From positions 1-54,372 of the forward strand of contig SFGI01000012.1 in NCBI GenBank assembly GCA_004557645.1: a stretch of 54,372 nt of DNA. Reading direction: 5' to 3'. Shown in pieces: positions 17,468 to 25,616 of this stretch. The first letter of the stretch is position 1. Every line of letters begins with the position of its first letter. The notes under the pieces were generated by a model that was not told the DNA's origin, searched no databases, and saw nothing but the letters and a program-made list of their open reading frames with translations. The DNA comes from [Eubacterium] saphenum. Its GTDB lineage: Bacteria > Bacillota > Clostridia > Lachnospirales > Anaerotignaceae. Both the position numbers and the translations under genes were made by a program.

Positions 17468-19081
17468 TTACAGCAGTTCTGCCTGTTGCAGCAGATTGCA
17501 GACCATCTGGGCAATTTCGCTTCTGGTGATATTCCGAGCAGGCTCGATATTCCAATCATTTCGATCCAAAATATCTTTACTGTAGCAGAAAGCCACGCTT
17601 TCCCTTGCCCATTTTCCAACAGAGGGATAATCCGCAAACTGGGTCAGCATATTTTGAATGGCATATTCCCCCATCTTTGTATCCATACCGCAGAGTTTTG
17701 CCGCCCGTGCCACCATGGAAGCAGCTTCCTGTCGGGTGATGGTCCCATTGGGGTCAAAGGTGGTTTCTGTTTTTCCGCTGACAAGCCCGTGGGCATAAGC
17801 AGTCCCCACCGCACTCCAATACCATTCGCCTTTTTTCACATCGCTGAATGGATTTGCCGATTGCATCGGCAACCCCAACGCCCGCACCATGATAGAAGCA
17901 AACTGGGCACGGGTCATGGTCTCATCGGGGGAAAAGCGATCCTCTCCCATACCGCTAATGATGCCCCTGGAAGCCAAAGTTTCGATGGCATCCTGGGCAG
18001 GGTGCCCCTGGATATCTGCAAAGGTCTTGCCTGCCTCTGTCACTTCCGTTTTTTCCAAGTCACTATTCTTTTCCGTTTCTTTTCCATCCGCCACAGAAAG
18101 GGTCACATCCGCCATCCGATACAGACTGTTCTTTTCGGACATAGCTCTTTGGGCTGCTACCATACCATAGAATCCCTGTTCCGTTGCCATCAGATTGCTT
18201 TCCGCTGCACCCGTATGGCTGAAACTGCCGTTGGGATTCCAATAGCCCATCAGGGCATCCAGCAGCGTATTTTCATTTTTCACAAATCGACCATCGGTCA
18301 GGTCCATGCCCAATTCTCCCAAAGCCACGATGACCTGCACCACGCTTTCGGAAGTATCGACATCATAGCTGGAAAAACCGCCCGTTTCATCCTGCATCTG
18401 GCTCAGACAGGTCAGCGCCTGTTCCACCGCCTTTTTGACAGCAGGCTGTTCCGTATAGTTGGACAAAGCCTGCAGCACCATCCCTGTCACATCCGGGTCG
18501 GCACTGCCACCGCCGGAAAGGTTCCATCCGCCGTCTGACAGCTGTCTGGAGAGGATCTCATCCACATACATCTGTCTGGTCGCCTGTATTTTCGCATCTG
18601 GATTCACAGGCATTTCATACTTTCCGCTGTCCAATGCGATCAACGCCCAGGCAGGGCCATTGATTCCCTGCCAAGTCACCTTTTCAAAATCCCCTAAGGG
18701 CTTCAGTAGATCATAGCCGCCTACATCAGAAGGGTCTGCGCCAATGGCAGTCAATGCCAAAACCACACGGCTGTATTCTGTATATTTTTTTGCATGGAGT
18801 ACACCTTTTTTCTTCGTCACCATTTCCACAACGGTTTCGTAATATGTTTGAAAATAGGTTTCGGGCACATCCGCGCCGCTGCGGGCCAGCCCAATGACCG
18901 CCCATTCTCCGCCGATGGAGCTTACCTGGGGCGCAGCAACCGTCTTTTGTAAATATGCCGCACTGGTTTGTATGGCTTTTTGCAAGTCTTTACTATCCGC
19001 GGCAAAAGCAGGCACGGACAATCCAAAAGTCAGCACCAACGCCAGCAGCGCAGACAACCCACGTTTTATTTTTCTCATCAT
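17468..19081 (-). CDS. SLH-anchored alpha/alpha-toroid protein
   Basis: A 537-aa exported protein. Residues 1-27 are a signal peptide ending PAFA. Residues about 30-335 are terpene-cyclase/prenyltransferase-like helical repeats (for example LSDGGWNLSG followed by DPDVTGMVLQALS, and MQDETGGFSSYD); such alpha/alpha toroids also form the N-terminal domain of intrinsic factor and transcobalamin. Residues 353-537 are three SLH repeats (TFADIQGHPA, FSDVKKGEW, FADYPSVGKW) that hold the protein on the cell-wall polymer. The repeats lack the DDTA-type acidic motif expected of an active cyclase, so I infer a binding role. Start ATG 19081 after AAGGAG. It lies 21 bases after the 947-aa gene. Confidence 0.85.
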   Translation of the reverse strand: MMRKIKRGLSALLALVLTFGLSVPAFAADSKDLQKAIQTSAAYLQKTVAAPQVSSIGGEWAVIGLARSGADVPETYFQTYYETVVEMVTKKKGVLHAKKYTEYSRVVLALTAIGADPSDVGGYDLLKPLGDFEKVTWQGINGPAWALIALDSGKYEMPVNPDAKIQATRQMYVDEILSRQLSDGGWNLSGGGSADPDVTGMVLQALSNYTEQPAVKKAVEQALTCLSQMQDETGGFSSYDVDTSESVVQVIVALGELGMDLTDGRFVKNENTLLDALMGYWNPNGSFSHTGAAESNLMATEQGFYGMVAAQRAMSEKNSLYRMADVTLSVADGKETEKNSDLEKTEVTEAGKTFADIQGHPAQDAIETLASRGIISGMGEDRFSPDETMTRAQFASIMVRALGLPMQSANPFSDVKKGEWYWSAVGTAYAHGLVSGKTETTFDPNGTITRQEAASMVARAAKLCGMDTKMGEYAIQNMLTQFADYPSVGKWARESVAFCYSKDILDRNDWNIEPARNITRSEIAQMVCNLLQQAELL

Positions 19082-19102
19082 ATTTCTCCTTTTATCAGAA
19101 CC

Positions 19103-21946
19103 TTATTTTCCAAAAGCACGATACAGGAAGGTGACGATCTGCCCTCGCTGACAGGATGCATCGGGGCTGAACATCCCTTCTCCCGTACCGGAGGTGATGC
19201 CATTTTCCGCCGCCCAAAGGACTGCATCGTGATAGTATGCTGTTTCAGGCACATCCCCAAAGGAAACTTTGCCGGAAGGGGCAGGACTGCCCAATGCTCT
19301 CCAAAGGAATGTGACCGCCTGGGCACGGGTAACTGTCATTTCCGGGCTAAAGGAAATCCCGTCTGTCCCCTTGGCAATGTCATTTTCCATTGCCCACAGA
19401 ATGGCATCATAATAATAGCTTTCTTCCGCCACATCCATATAAGGCACTGTCTTCGTTTCAGGTGCAGGGCTGCCTGCCACACGCCACAGGAACGTCGCCA
19501 GCTGCCCGCGGGAGCATGTCCATTCGGGGCCAAAGGCATCTTCTGTCACACCAGCAGAGATACCATTTGCCACGGCCCACTGTACAGCATCATAATAATA
19601 GTCATCTTCCGCCACATCCGTAAATTTTATTTCTGCCTGCGGCGCTTCTTTTTCAAGGGCAGCAAGAAGCGCCTCAAAAGCCTCTTCCGCCTGCAGCAGT
19701 TCCTCATAATTTTTCACTAATTCTTTCTGTTCCTTTGTCAGGGCATCATAGGCTTCTCTGGCTGCTTTGATGGCTTCACCGCTGTCCTTTGTAATGGTGC
19801 CGATCTTGTGGATCAGATCACCTACCTTATCTGCGGCCTCCTGATTTTTTTCTCCTATGTCTGCTCTATAGCCTGCGCCCGCAGAAGAGTCTTTTGTCCA
19901 GTCCTCCGTATAATACCAGAGGATACTGTCACCATCCTCAATTTCATAAGATGCCAGCCCCACGTCAGGCAGTTCTCCGTTTACCTTATAAAGCCAGCCG
20001 TCGTTTTCCCCCAGTGTAAATTCCCCTAAGGTTCTTCCCTGATAGGTCATGGAACTTACATAGCCGCTTTCGGCCCCCTCTTGGGTGATCCCGCTGCCCT
20101 CCAGTGCCTTTATAAAAGCATGGTATACCGTTGCGCCCTCGTCAACTGTGACATATTTATTTTTCATCCAATAGCCAACATCAGGGCGGATGGTAACATC
20201 CACGGTAATATCATCATTTTCCGCAGGAGGATTATCCGGCTTCGTTTCGCTTCCGCTGCCTGTGGCACGCCCCGGTGTAAGAGAATCACTATTGTGGCTG
20301 AAATCGTAGATGTTGAATGCCTTGCCGGTTTTCATCACCTGCTTTGCGGCAATCAAGGCACGGAAAGCCTGCTCCGTTGCATATGCATTGACAGAAGAAT
20401 TGTCATTATATCCAAAACCACTGTTGTCTGTAAGGGCAAAGCTCAAAAGGCCATCTAAAGCACTTACACCGTCTTTCACAAAACGGTCATCTGTATCAGG
20501 ATTGACCCCTGCGGCACATAAGCCGATCACTGCCATGGCCGCAACATTTGCATCCGGGCCATAGCCGTCATCAAATCTTCCGTCGGAATTCTGCACCTTA
20601 TGCAAATAGTCAACTGCATTTTCTATGGCTTTATCTATGTTCTCATCGGTTCCCCGATAAAAAGAAAGACCTGCGATCACATTGGAAGTGCTTTGTACAC
20701 TGCCCCATTCATCCCAGCTTCCGTCTTCCCCCTGGTTTTCCAAAACAGCATCTATCAGATCCTTCTCAAGTTCTTCTGTTCCACTGTAATTATTTTGATT
20801 ATACGCCGCCATAGTATAAGGGGCATACCATACGCTGGAAGAGTGGCTCACGCTGTTTAAGCCCTCCACCGCGCTGATGGGCTCATTGCTGTTTACCGTA
20901 TAAAGTTTTTCCGCATCTATCCCCAGGGCTGTCAGGCAGATGATAGCCTTACTATAGGTAATATCATCGGCATTTCCTTCCCCAAGGGAAGCAATAGCCT
21001 TGTCAATGTATTCCTTCTTTGCCTTATCGCTTGTTTTATACTGGCTATCGGGGAATAGCTCCTCATAGGCAGCCATTTCCATGATGTTCCATTCATAAGA
21101 ACGATCCACATAGGATACCGCAATATTGTCCAGCAGGGCATTTATTCTTTCTTCTTTCTCTTTGTCAATGTTAGGGTCTTCAGGGTCTATGGGATTTTCC
21201 GCATCCCCCAGGTCTCCGGAACCGCCGGATGTTTCGCTGTCCCCGACTGTTACTTCACAGACAGGCGGAACAAGGTTCTTATCCTCTTTTGTTGCAGAAA
21301 CAATATATGTTCCTTCTTCCTCGAAAGAAATGGTAACCTTACCTTCCGAATCGGTAACAACTTCATTTCCATCCTCATCGGTCATCGTTTCTCCGTCTAC
21401 TGTAACGGCAGCCCCCTCTAAAAGATAGGTTGAATTCCAATCCTTACAGGACAATGTAAGTTCAAGCTCGGCACTGGGTTCCTCCAATGTTACCGATGCA
21501 GTACTTTTGTCAAAAAAGCCGTATACATCGCTCCAGTTTTCTGCATCCTGATAAATAAACGCAACTACATGGTCGCCGTCTTCCACAGTATCCCCAAGGC
21601 TCCATGCAGACGCATCATTTACATAATATCCAAAAGCACCGTTTTCATCGCCCCACAGCTTTCCTAAACTAAGGCCATAGTCCCCGGTATATGAGCTGTA
21701 GCCGCTTTCCGCACCGCCCTTGTAAAAAGCCTCATGGGCGGCATATAGGGTTTCGTCAATATCAAAGCTTCCATCTTCGTTTTGATCGACCACCGTAACC
21801 GCTTTGTGGGCAATTTCCAATTCGCCTCGATTGGCGATGGTCACATAGGCGGTAATACTGTCGTTTTCTTCTGCCAACGCCGTCATCGGCAGCATCCCCA
21901 ACACCATGACCAGCGTCAGGAACCAAGAAAAAAATCGTTTCTTCAT
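19103..21946 (-). CDS. SLH-anchored toroid plus DUF4430 protein (transcobalamin-like)
   Basis: A 947-aa surface protein, first gene after the riboswitch. Signal peptide 1-25 (ends TALA). A first DUF4430-like domain at 31-135 (GAESGYSSYTG, FGYYVNDASAW). An Ig/Cna-like beta domain at 150-235, then a Pro/Asp linker. An alpha/alpha toroid at about 263-545 (GEDGSWDEWGS, NSDGRFDDGYGPDANVAAM). A second DUF4430 domain at 580-682 (GAESGYVSSMT, NDGWLYKVNGELPD). A helical stalk at 690-770. Three SLH repeats at 773-833, 834-893 and 894-947. Toroid followed by DUF4430 is the order found in animal intrinsic factor and transcobalamin. I infer that it captures corrinoid at the cell surface. Start ATG 21946, eight bases after AGGAGG. 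Confidence 0.87.
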   Translation of the reverse strand: MKKRFFSWFLTLVMVLGMLPMTALAEENDSITAYVTIANRGELEIAHKAVTVVDQNEDGSFDIDETLYAAHEAFYKGGAESGYSSYTGDYGLSLGKLWGDENGAFGYYVNDASAWSLGDTVEDGDHVVAFIYQDAENWSDVYGFFDKSTASVTLEEPSAELELTLSCKDWNSTYLLEGAAVTVDGETMTDEDGNEVVTDSEGKVTISFEEEGTYIVSATKEDKNLVPPVCEVTVGDSETSGGSGDLGDAENPIDPEDPNIDKEKEERINALLDNIAVSYVDRSYEWNIMEMAAYEELFPDSQYKTSDKAKKEYIDKAIASLGEGNADDITYSKAIICLTALGIDAEKLYTVNSNEPISAVEGLNSVSHSSSVWYAPYTMAAYNQNNYSGTEELEKDLIDAVLENQGEDGSWDEWGSVQSTSNVIAGLSFYRGTDENIDKAIENAVDYLHKVQNSDGRFDDGYGPDANVAAMAVIGLCAAGVNPDTDDRFVKDGVSALDGLLSFALTDNSGFGYNDNSSVNAYATEQAFRALIAAKQVMKTGKAFNIYDFSHNSDSLTPGRATGSGSETKPDNPPAENDDITVDVTIRPDVGYWMKNKYVTVDEGATVYHAFIKALEGSGITQEGAESGYVSSMTYQGRTLGEFTLGENDGWLYKVNGELPDVGLASYEIEDGDSILWYYTEDWTKDSSAGAGYRADIGEKNQEAADKVGDLIHKIGTITKDSGEAIKAAREAYDALTKEQKELVKNYEELLQAEEAFEALLAALEKEAPQAEIKFTDVAEDDYYYDAVQWAVANGISAGVTEDAFGPEWTCSRGQLATFLWRVAGSPAPETKTVPYMDVAEESYYYDAILWAMENDIAKGTDGISFSPEMTVTRAQAVTFLWRALGSPAPSGKVSFGDVPETAYYHDAVLWAAENGITSGTGEGMFSPDASCQRGQIVTFLYRAFGK

Positions 21947-22002
21947 CTTGTACGCCTCCTCTTTAATGAGATGATAGAAAACTGCTCCTGCATTTCGCCG
22001 GC

Positions 22003-22034
22003 AAAAAGAAAAAGCGGGCATGAAAACACCCGCC
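22003..22034 (-). terminator. second riboswitch terminator
   Basis: On the minus strand GCGGG (22029-22033) pairs with CCCGC (22014-22018) and is followed by a T-rich tract (22001-22013). It lies 57 bases before the 947-aa gene and just downstream of another terminator, making a tandem off-switch. Confidence 0.75.
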
Positions 22035-22042
22035 TTTGCAGC

Positions 22043-22067
22043 AAAAAAGCGGCTGAAAAAGCCGCTT
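22043..22067 (-). terminator. first riboswitch terminator
   Basis: On the minus strand AAGCGGC (22061-22067) pairs with GCCGCTT (22047-22053) across seven bases, followed by six T. It is about 45 bases after the B12 box and is the likely expression platform of the cobalamin riboswitch. Confidence 0.8.
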
Positions 22068-22112
22068 TCATGGTATGCACAAAAGACCAAACACTCTCGT
22101 ATTCGGTTCGCA

Positions 22113-22304
22113 CTTGTTTGTAGGTCTTCTGACTGATATGTTCAGGCGGCTGCCCGCCAGCGTCCATCCTTCGCCTTCTCAGCCTTTCGCCAATGACCTG
22201 CTTTCGCAGAAAAAGGATGTACTCCATACTTACAGCACAATGCAGAAAAAAGCCCTGCACCGTGTTCAGGTTTTTCACCTGATTCCCTTGTTCAGCAGAA
22301 CAAG
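22113..22304 (-). promoter_or_regulatory. cobalamin (B12) riboswitch
   Basis: On the minus strand the outer stem CTTGTT (22299-22304) pairs with AACAAG (22113-22118), a span of 192 nt that fits the class. Inside it, in order, are AAGGGAATCAGGTGAAAA and the CCTG arm, GCTGTAAG, a GAGAAGGCGAAGGATGG segment, and near the end the B12 box AGTCAGAAGACCTAC (consensus AGCCAGGAGACCTGCC). When adenosylcobalamin or a related corrinoid binds, the tandem terminators downstream should form and shut off the operon. The match is by eye; no covariance search was possible. Confidence 0.9.
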
Positions 22305-22379
22305 ATTGCGTGTCTCGCCCAAAGGGGAAAGGTCGCGCAATTGCCACAAAAATCGGAGCGATATCAAATTTACTCTTTT

Positions 22380-22408
22380 AACATATTCTAATTTATTGAA
22401 ATTGTCAA
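22380..22408 (-). promoter_or_regulatory. promoter of the cobalamin operon
   Basis: On the minus strand TTGACA (22403-22408), 17 bases, then TATGTT (22380-22385). The transcript should begin near 22373, about 70 bases before the riboswitch stem. Confidence 0.75.
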
Positions 22409-22520
22409 TCTCATTTTCTCTCCCGCCCCTCCAAGGATCTGCCCCCTCCAAACTCCCTGCTTTGCAATATACCCCGATTCTTCTTGCGGTTCTCTTTTTT
22501 CATCGGCATTTGCGTATAGC

Positions 22521-22567
22521 AAAAAAAGGATTAGAAAGTCCTGCATATACAAGACGTTTCTAATCCT
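22521..22567 (-). terminator. terminator of the ribose operon
   Basis: On the minus strand AGGATTAGAAA (22557-22567) pairs with TTTCTAATCCT (22527-22537), with GTC/GAC extending the stem, followed by seven T. It lies 66 bases after the rbsK stop. Confidence 0.9.
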
Positions 22568-22632
22568 TCCTGAAAAAGCTTATGCAGTTTTATATTTTAT
22601 CTGCAATCAAAATAGGTTTGTCCAGACTTTTA

Positions 22633-23523
22633 TTACAGTTCTTTCAATGCTTCCATGACTTCTTCCTTCAAAGGAATAGACTGTACTGCACCATTTCTTG
22701 TAACTGCAATAGAGGATGCCTTTGCACTCATTTTCAAAATATCAGGAATATCCATGCCATCGATCAGCCCTGCCAGGAAATAGCCTGTAAAGGTATCCCC
22801 AGCCGCAGTCGTATCCACGGCCTGTACTTTGAAAATCGGCTGAAAATATGTCACATCGCCTTCCGCATATTTTGCGCCATCTTTGCCAAGTGTCAGAACG
22901 ATTTTTGCATGGGGGAACATTTCTCTCATTTTTTCCAGCACATCATCAGGATCAGTCATTCCTGTGATCTGACCGCCTTCCACTTCATTCAGCAAAAAAA
23001 TGCTCACTTTCTTCAAATCTACTTGATTCAATTTTTCATTGAAAGGAGAAGGGTTCAGTGCCACCTGCATACCCTTTGCATAAGCCTGGTCAACGATATA
23101 AGGCAACTGATTCACTTCATTCTGTAACAACAGGATATCGCCGCTTTCAAAACTGCTCAGCACTTCATCCACATAGCTTTCTGTCAGTTTCTGATTTGCG
23201 CCGCCATACAGCAGAATACAGTTCTGGGCATTTTTATCCACCTGAATGATAGCATGGCCTGTTTTGCCTTCGATCATTTTGATATGGTCTGCATTCACGC
23301 CATATTCTTTGCAGGCATCCAGAAACGGCTGACCATCTTCACCGATCAACCCGCCATGGTAAACCTTCACGCCGGCTTTTGCCAGCGCCATGGACTGATT
23401 GATGCCTTTCCCGCCCAGGAAAACATTCATATCTTCCGATGCTTCTGTTTCACCGGGCTGAACGATATGGTCTACATTATATACATGATCCAGGTTCATA
23501 GAGCCAATATTTAATACTTTCAT
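22633..23523 (-). CDS. rbsK: ribokinase
   Basis: A 296-aa PfkB-family kinase that phosphorylates ribose to ribose 5-phosphate with ATP. The first PfkB motif is seen as FLGGKGINQSMALAKAG (about residue 35), and the second, with the catalytic aspartate, as DTTAAGDTFTGYF near residue 240. The order of an early MNLDHVYN strand and late VTRNGAVQSIP is typical of RbsK. Start ATG 23523 after AGAGGT. It is the last gene of the rbs operon, 24 bases after rbsB, and is followed by a terminator. Confidence 0.93.
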   Translation of the reverse strand: MKVLNIGSMNLDHVYNVDHIVQPGETEASEDMNVFLGGKGINQSMALAKAGVKVYHGGLIGEDGQPFLDACKEYGVNADHIKMIEGKTGHAIIQVDKNAQNCILLYGGANQKLTESYVDEVLSSFESGDILLLQNEVNQLPYIVDQAYAKGMQVALNPSPFNEKLNQVDLKKVSIFLLNEVEGGQITGMTDPDDVLEKMREMFPHAKIVLTLGKDGAKYAEGDVTYFQPIFKVQAVDTTAAGDTFTGYFLAGLIDGMDIPDILKMSAKASSIAVTRNGAVQSIPLKEEVMEALKEL

Positions 23524-23547
23524 CAGATTACCTCTTTTTTTAATGGA

Positions 23548-24471
23548 TTATTCAACTGTTTCAGCTGTAACCAGTGCTACTTCTACGGGAATGTTTGCTT
23601 CGATCTCTTCGCCAGCCAGCAGTTTCACTGCGTTCTGAACAGCTGCTTCACCGATCATGTAAGGCTGCTGTGCGATTGTTGCTGCCATTCTGCCTTCTTT
23701 GATCGCTGCGACTGCGTCATCTGTTGCGTCGAAACCAACTACCATAACTTCTTTGCCTGCACCTGCGATTGCTTCTACAGCACCCAGAGCCATTTCGTCA
23801 TTTGCTGCGAATACTGCCTGAATGTCGCCGTTTGCCTGCAGCATGTTTTCCATTACGGACATACCTTCTGTACGGTCAAAGTTTGCTGTCTGGCTAGCTA
23901 CTACTTCCAGTTTGTCATCAGCGATGTTGTGGAAACCTGTACCACGATCGATTGCAGCGGATGCACCAGGGATACCCTGCAGTTCTGCTACTTTCACGCC
24001 TTCGCCCAGTGTATCGATGATGTACTGTGTTGCCAGTTCTGCACCCATTACGTTGTCGGAAGCGATTGTGCAATCAACGTCAACGCCATTTACAACACGG
24101 TCAACTGCGATTACTTTTACGCCAGCTTCCATAGCGGACTGTACAACGCCTGCAACTGCATCAGAGTCTACGGGGTTGATGATCAGTACAGAAATGTTTT
24201 TGGACAGCAGGTCTTCTACGTCACTTACCTGTTTTGTTACGTCATCGCCTGCGTCTACTACTGTCAGGCTAACGCCTGCTGCTTCAGCTGCTGCTTCAGC
24301 ACCTTCTACCAGTGTTACGAAGAAGGGGTTGTTCTGTGTGGAAACAGACAGACCGATTGCACCTTCTACTGCTGCCCCATCATCTGCTGCAGGTTCTGCA
24401 GAGCTGCCACAGCCTACCAGTGCTGTTGCCATCATGCTGACGCAAAGAATCATTGCTAAAAATTTTCTCAT
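23548..24471 (-). CDS. rbsB: ribose ABC transporter substrate-binding lipoprotein
   Basis: A 307-aa lipoprotein with lipobox ALVGC (Cys near 20) and a type I periplasmic-binding fold: SVSTQNNPFFVTLVEGAE, INPVDSDAVAG, VDRVVNGVDVDCTIASDN, FAANDEMALGAVEA and VVGFDATDDAV. These match the D-ribose binding protein of the RbsABC system. Start ATG 24471 after GGAGGC; the frame stays open upstream but the signal peptide begins here. It is separated from rbsC by 170 bases, unlike the tight spacing of the rest of the operon. The codon choice is strongly biased, as expected of an abundant binding protein. Confidence 0.93.
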   Translation of the reverse strand: MRKFLAMILCVSMMATALVGCGSSAEPAADDGAAVEGAIGLSVSTQNNPFFVTLVEGAEAAAEAAGVSLTVVDAGDDVTKQVSDVEDLLSKNISVLIINPVDSDAVAGVVQSAMEAGVKVIAVDRVVNGVDVDCTIASDNVMGAELATQYIIDTLGEGVKVAELQGIPGASAAIDRGTGFHNIADDKLEVVASQTANFDRTEGMSVMENMLQANGDIQAVFAANDEMALGAVEAIAGAGKEVMVVGFDATDDAVAAIKEGRMAATIAQQPYMIGEAAVQNAVKLLAGEEIEANIPVEVALVTAETVE

Positions 24472-24641
24472 TTTTCTTGCCTCCGTTTTCTTTTTTTCCT
24501 CTTTTCCTTTTAACCTATATACAAGCGGCCTGATGCGATGTTCCCCTACGCCGCCGCTCATATAACTGCTTGATGGAACCAGCCTGCGCCATTTTCATTC
24601 TGCGCCTGCTGCTTCCGCTGCTTTTTGCTGCCGTTTTTTTA
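24472..24641. other. spacer between rbsC and rbsB
   Basis: No gene is seen in this gap on either strand. On the minus strand a GC-rich stretch (about 24524-24556) can fold through GCGGC and GCCGC arms with internal mismatches. A stem at this place could protect or process the rbsB message, which needs to be more abundant than the permease message, but this is only inference. Confidence 0.35.
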
Positions 24642-25616
24642 TTATCTCTTACGGTCAGCCAATACAGCGATCAGGATAACCAGTGCTTTTACTACAGACT
24701 GATAATATGTATTGATACCCATGATATTCATACCATTGTTCAGTACTGCAATGATCATAACACCGGCAAATGTGCCCATGATCTTACCACGGCCGCCGCT
24801 CATGCTGGTACCGCCCAGGGCAACTGCCGCGATAGCATCCAGTTCATAGCCCTGACCCAGGATAGACTGGGCAGAGTCTACACGGGAGATCATGATCAGG
24901 CCAGCCAAAGCAGACATAAAACCGGAAATCGCATATACGATGATCTTTGTTTTTGTTGTATCAACACCAACCAGATTTGCACATTTGATATTGCTGCCTG
25001 TTGCGTAAATCTTTCTGCCAAAAGTTGTTTTTGTCAGCATGAACCAGAAGATCGCCAGAGAAACCAGCAGGATGATAACAGGCACGGGAATTTTGATAAA
25101 ACCCAGATTCAGGGAACCTTTCCCCAGTGTTTCAAACAATTTTGCGCCAAAGTCGCTTTCGATGCTTGCTTTCAGCTTGGAAATGGGTTTCCCGTCTGTG
25201 ATGATCATAGCAAAGCCTCGATAAGCTGTCATGGTGATCAATGTTGCGATAAAGGGCTGCAGGCGGCCTTTTGTTACCAAAATACCACTGAATGCACCTA
25301 ATGCTGTACCAATGATCAATGCTGCAATGATAGCCAAAGGCGCTGCGATCCCATGGATCAGCATTTCTGCACAGATGATGGCACTCAGCGCAAATGTGGA
25401 ACCAACAGACAAGTCGATACCATCAGACAAGATAACACATGTCATACCAAAGGCGATCAGGCCATTGAATGTCGCCTGACGCATCAGGTTCAAAAAGTTG
25501 CTTGCTGTTCTGAATTCAGGGCTGACGCAGCACAGCACCACTGCCAGCAGGAGCAGCGCAATAAACGCAGCATACTCACCAAAATAAGCCCCTAAGCTTT
25601 TCTTTGTTTTTTCCAT
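24642..25616 (-). CDS. rbsC: ribose ABC transporter permease
   Basis: A 324-aa inner-membrane permease of the BPD_transp_2 family with eight to ten helices. Typical segments are FNGLIAFGMTCVILSDGIDLSVGS, TLITMTAYRGFAMIITDG, ATGSNIKCANLVGVDT and LGGTSMSGGRGKIMGTFAGV. It forms the channel for ribose with RbsA and RbsB. Its ATG overlaps the TAA of rbsA by one base, so the two should be coupled. Confidence 0.94.
   Translation of the reverse strand: MEKTKKSLGAYFGEYAAFIALLLLAVVLCCVSPEFRTASNFLNLMRQATFNGLIAFGMTCVILSDGIDLSVGSTFALSAIICAEMLIHGIAAPLAIIAALIIGTALGAFSGILVTKGRLQPFIATLITMTAYRGFAMIITDGKPISKLKASIESDFGAKLFETLGKGSLNLGFIKIPVPVIILLVSLAIFWFMLTKTTFGRKIYATGSNIKCANLVGVDTTKTKIIVYAISGFMSALAGLIMISRVDSAQSILGQGYELDAIAAVALGGTSMSGGRGKIMGTFAGVMIIAVLNNGMNIMGINTYYQSVVKALVILIAVLADRKR

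Larger units (their letters stand above)
22305..22632. other. intergenic between rbsK and the riboswitch
   Basis: This 328-base gap has no gene. It contains the promoter of the riboswitch operon (22380-22408) and the terminator of the ribose operon (22521-22567). Between them, about 22410-22520, I see nothing. The 22313-22345 stretch is riboswitch leader with a GGTCGCGCAATTGCC segment that could add a stem. Confidence 0.7.

Noticed and set aside
17468..19081. Active terpene cyclase or prenyltransferase
   Set aside because: The toroid repeats are present, but the catalytic acidic motif is missing and the protein is exported and wall-anchored, next to transport genes.
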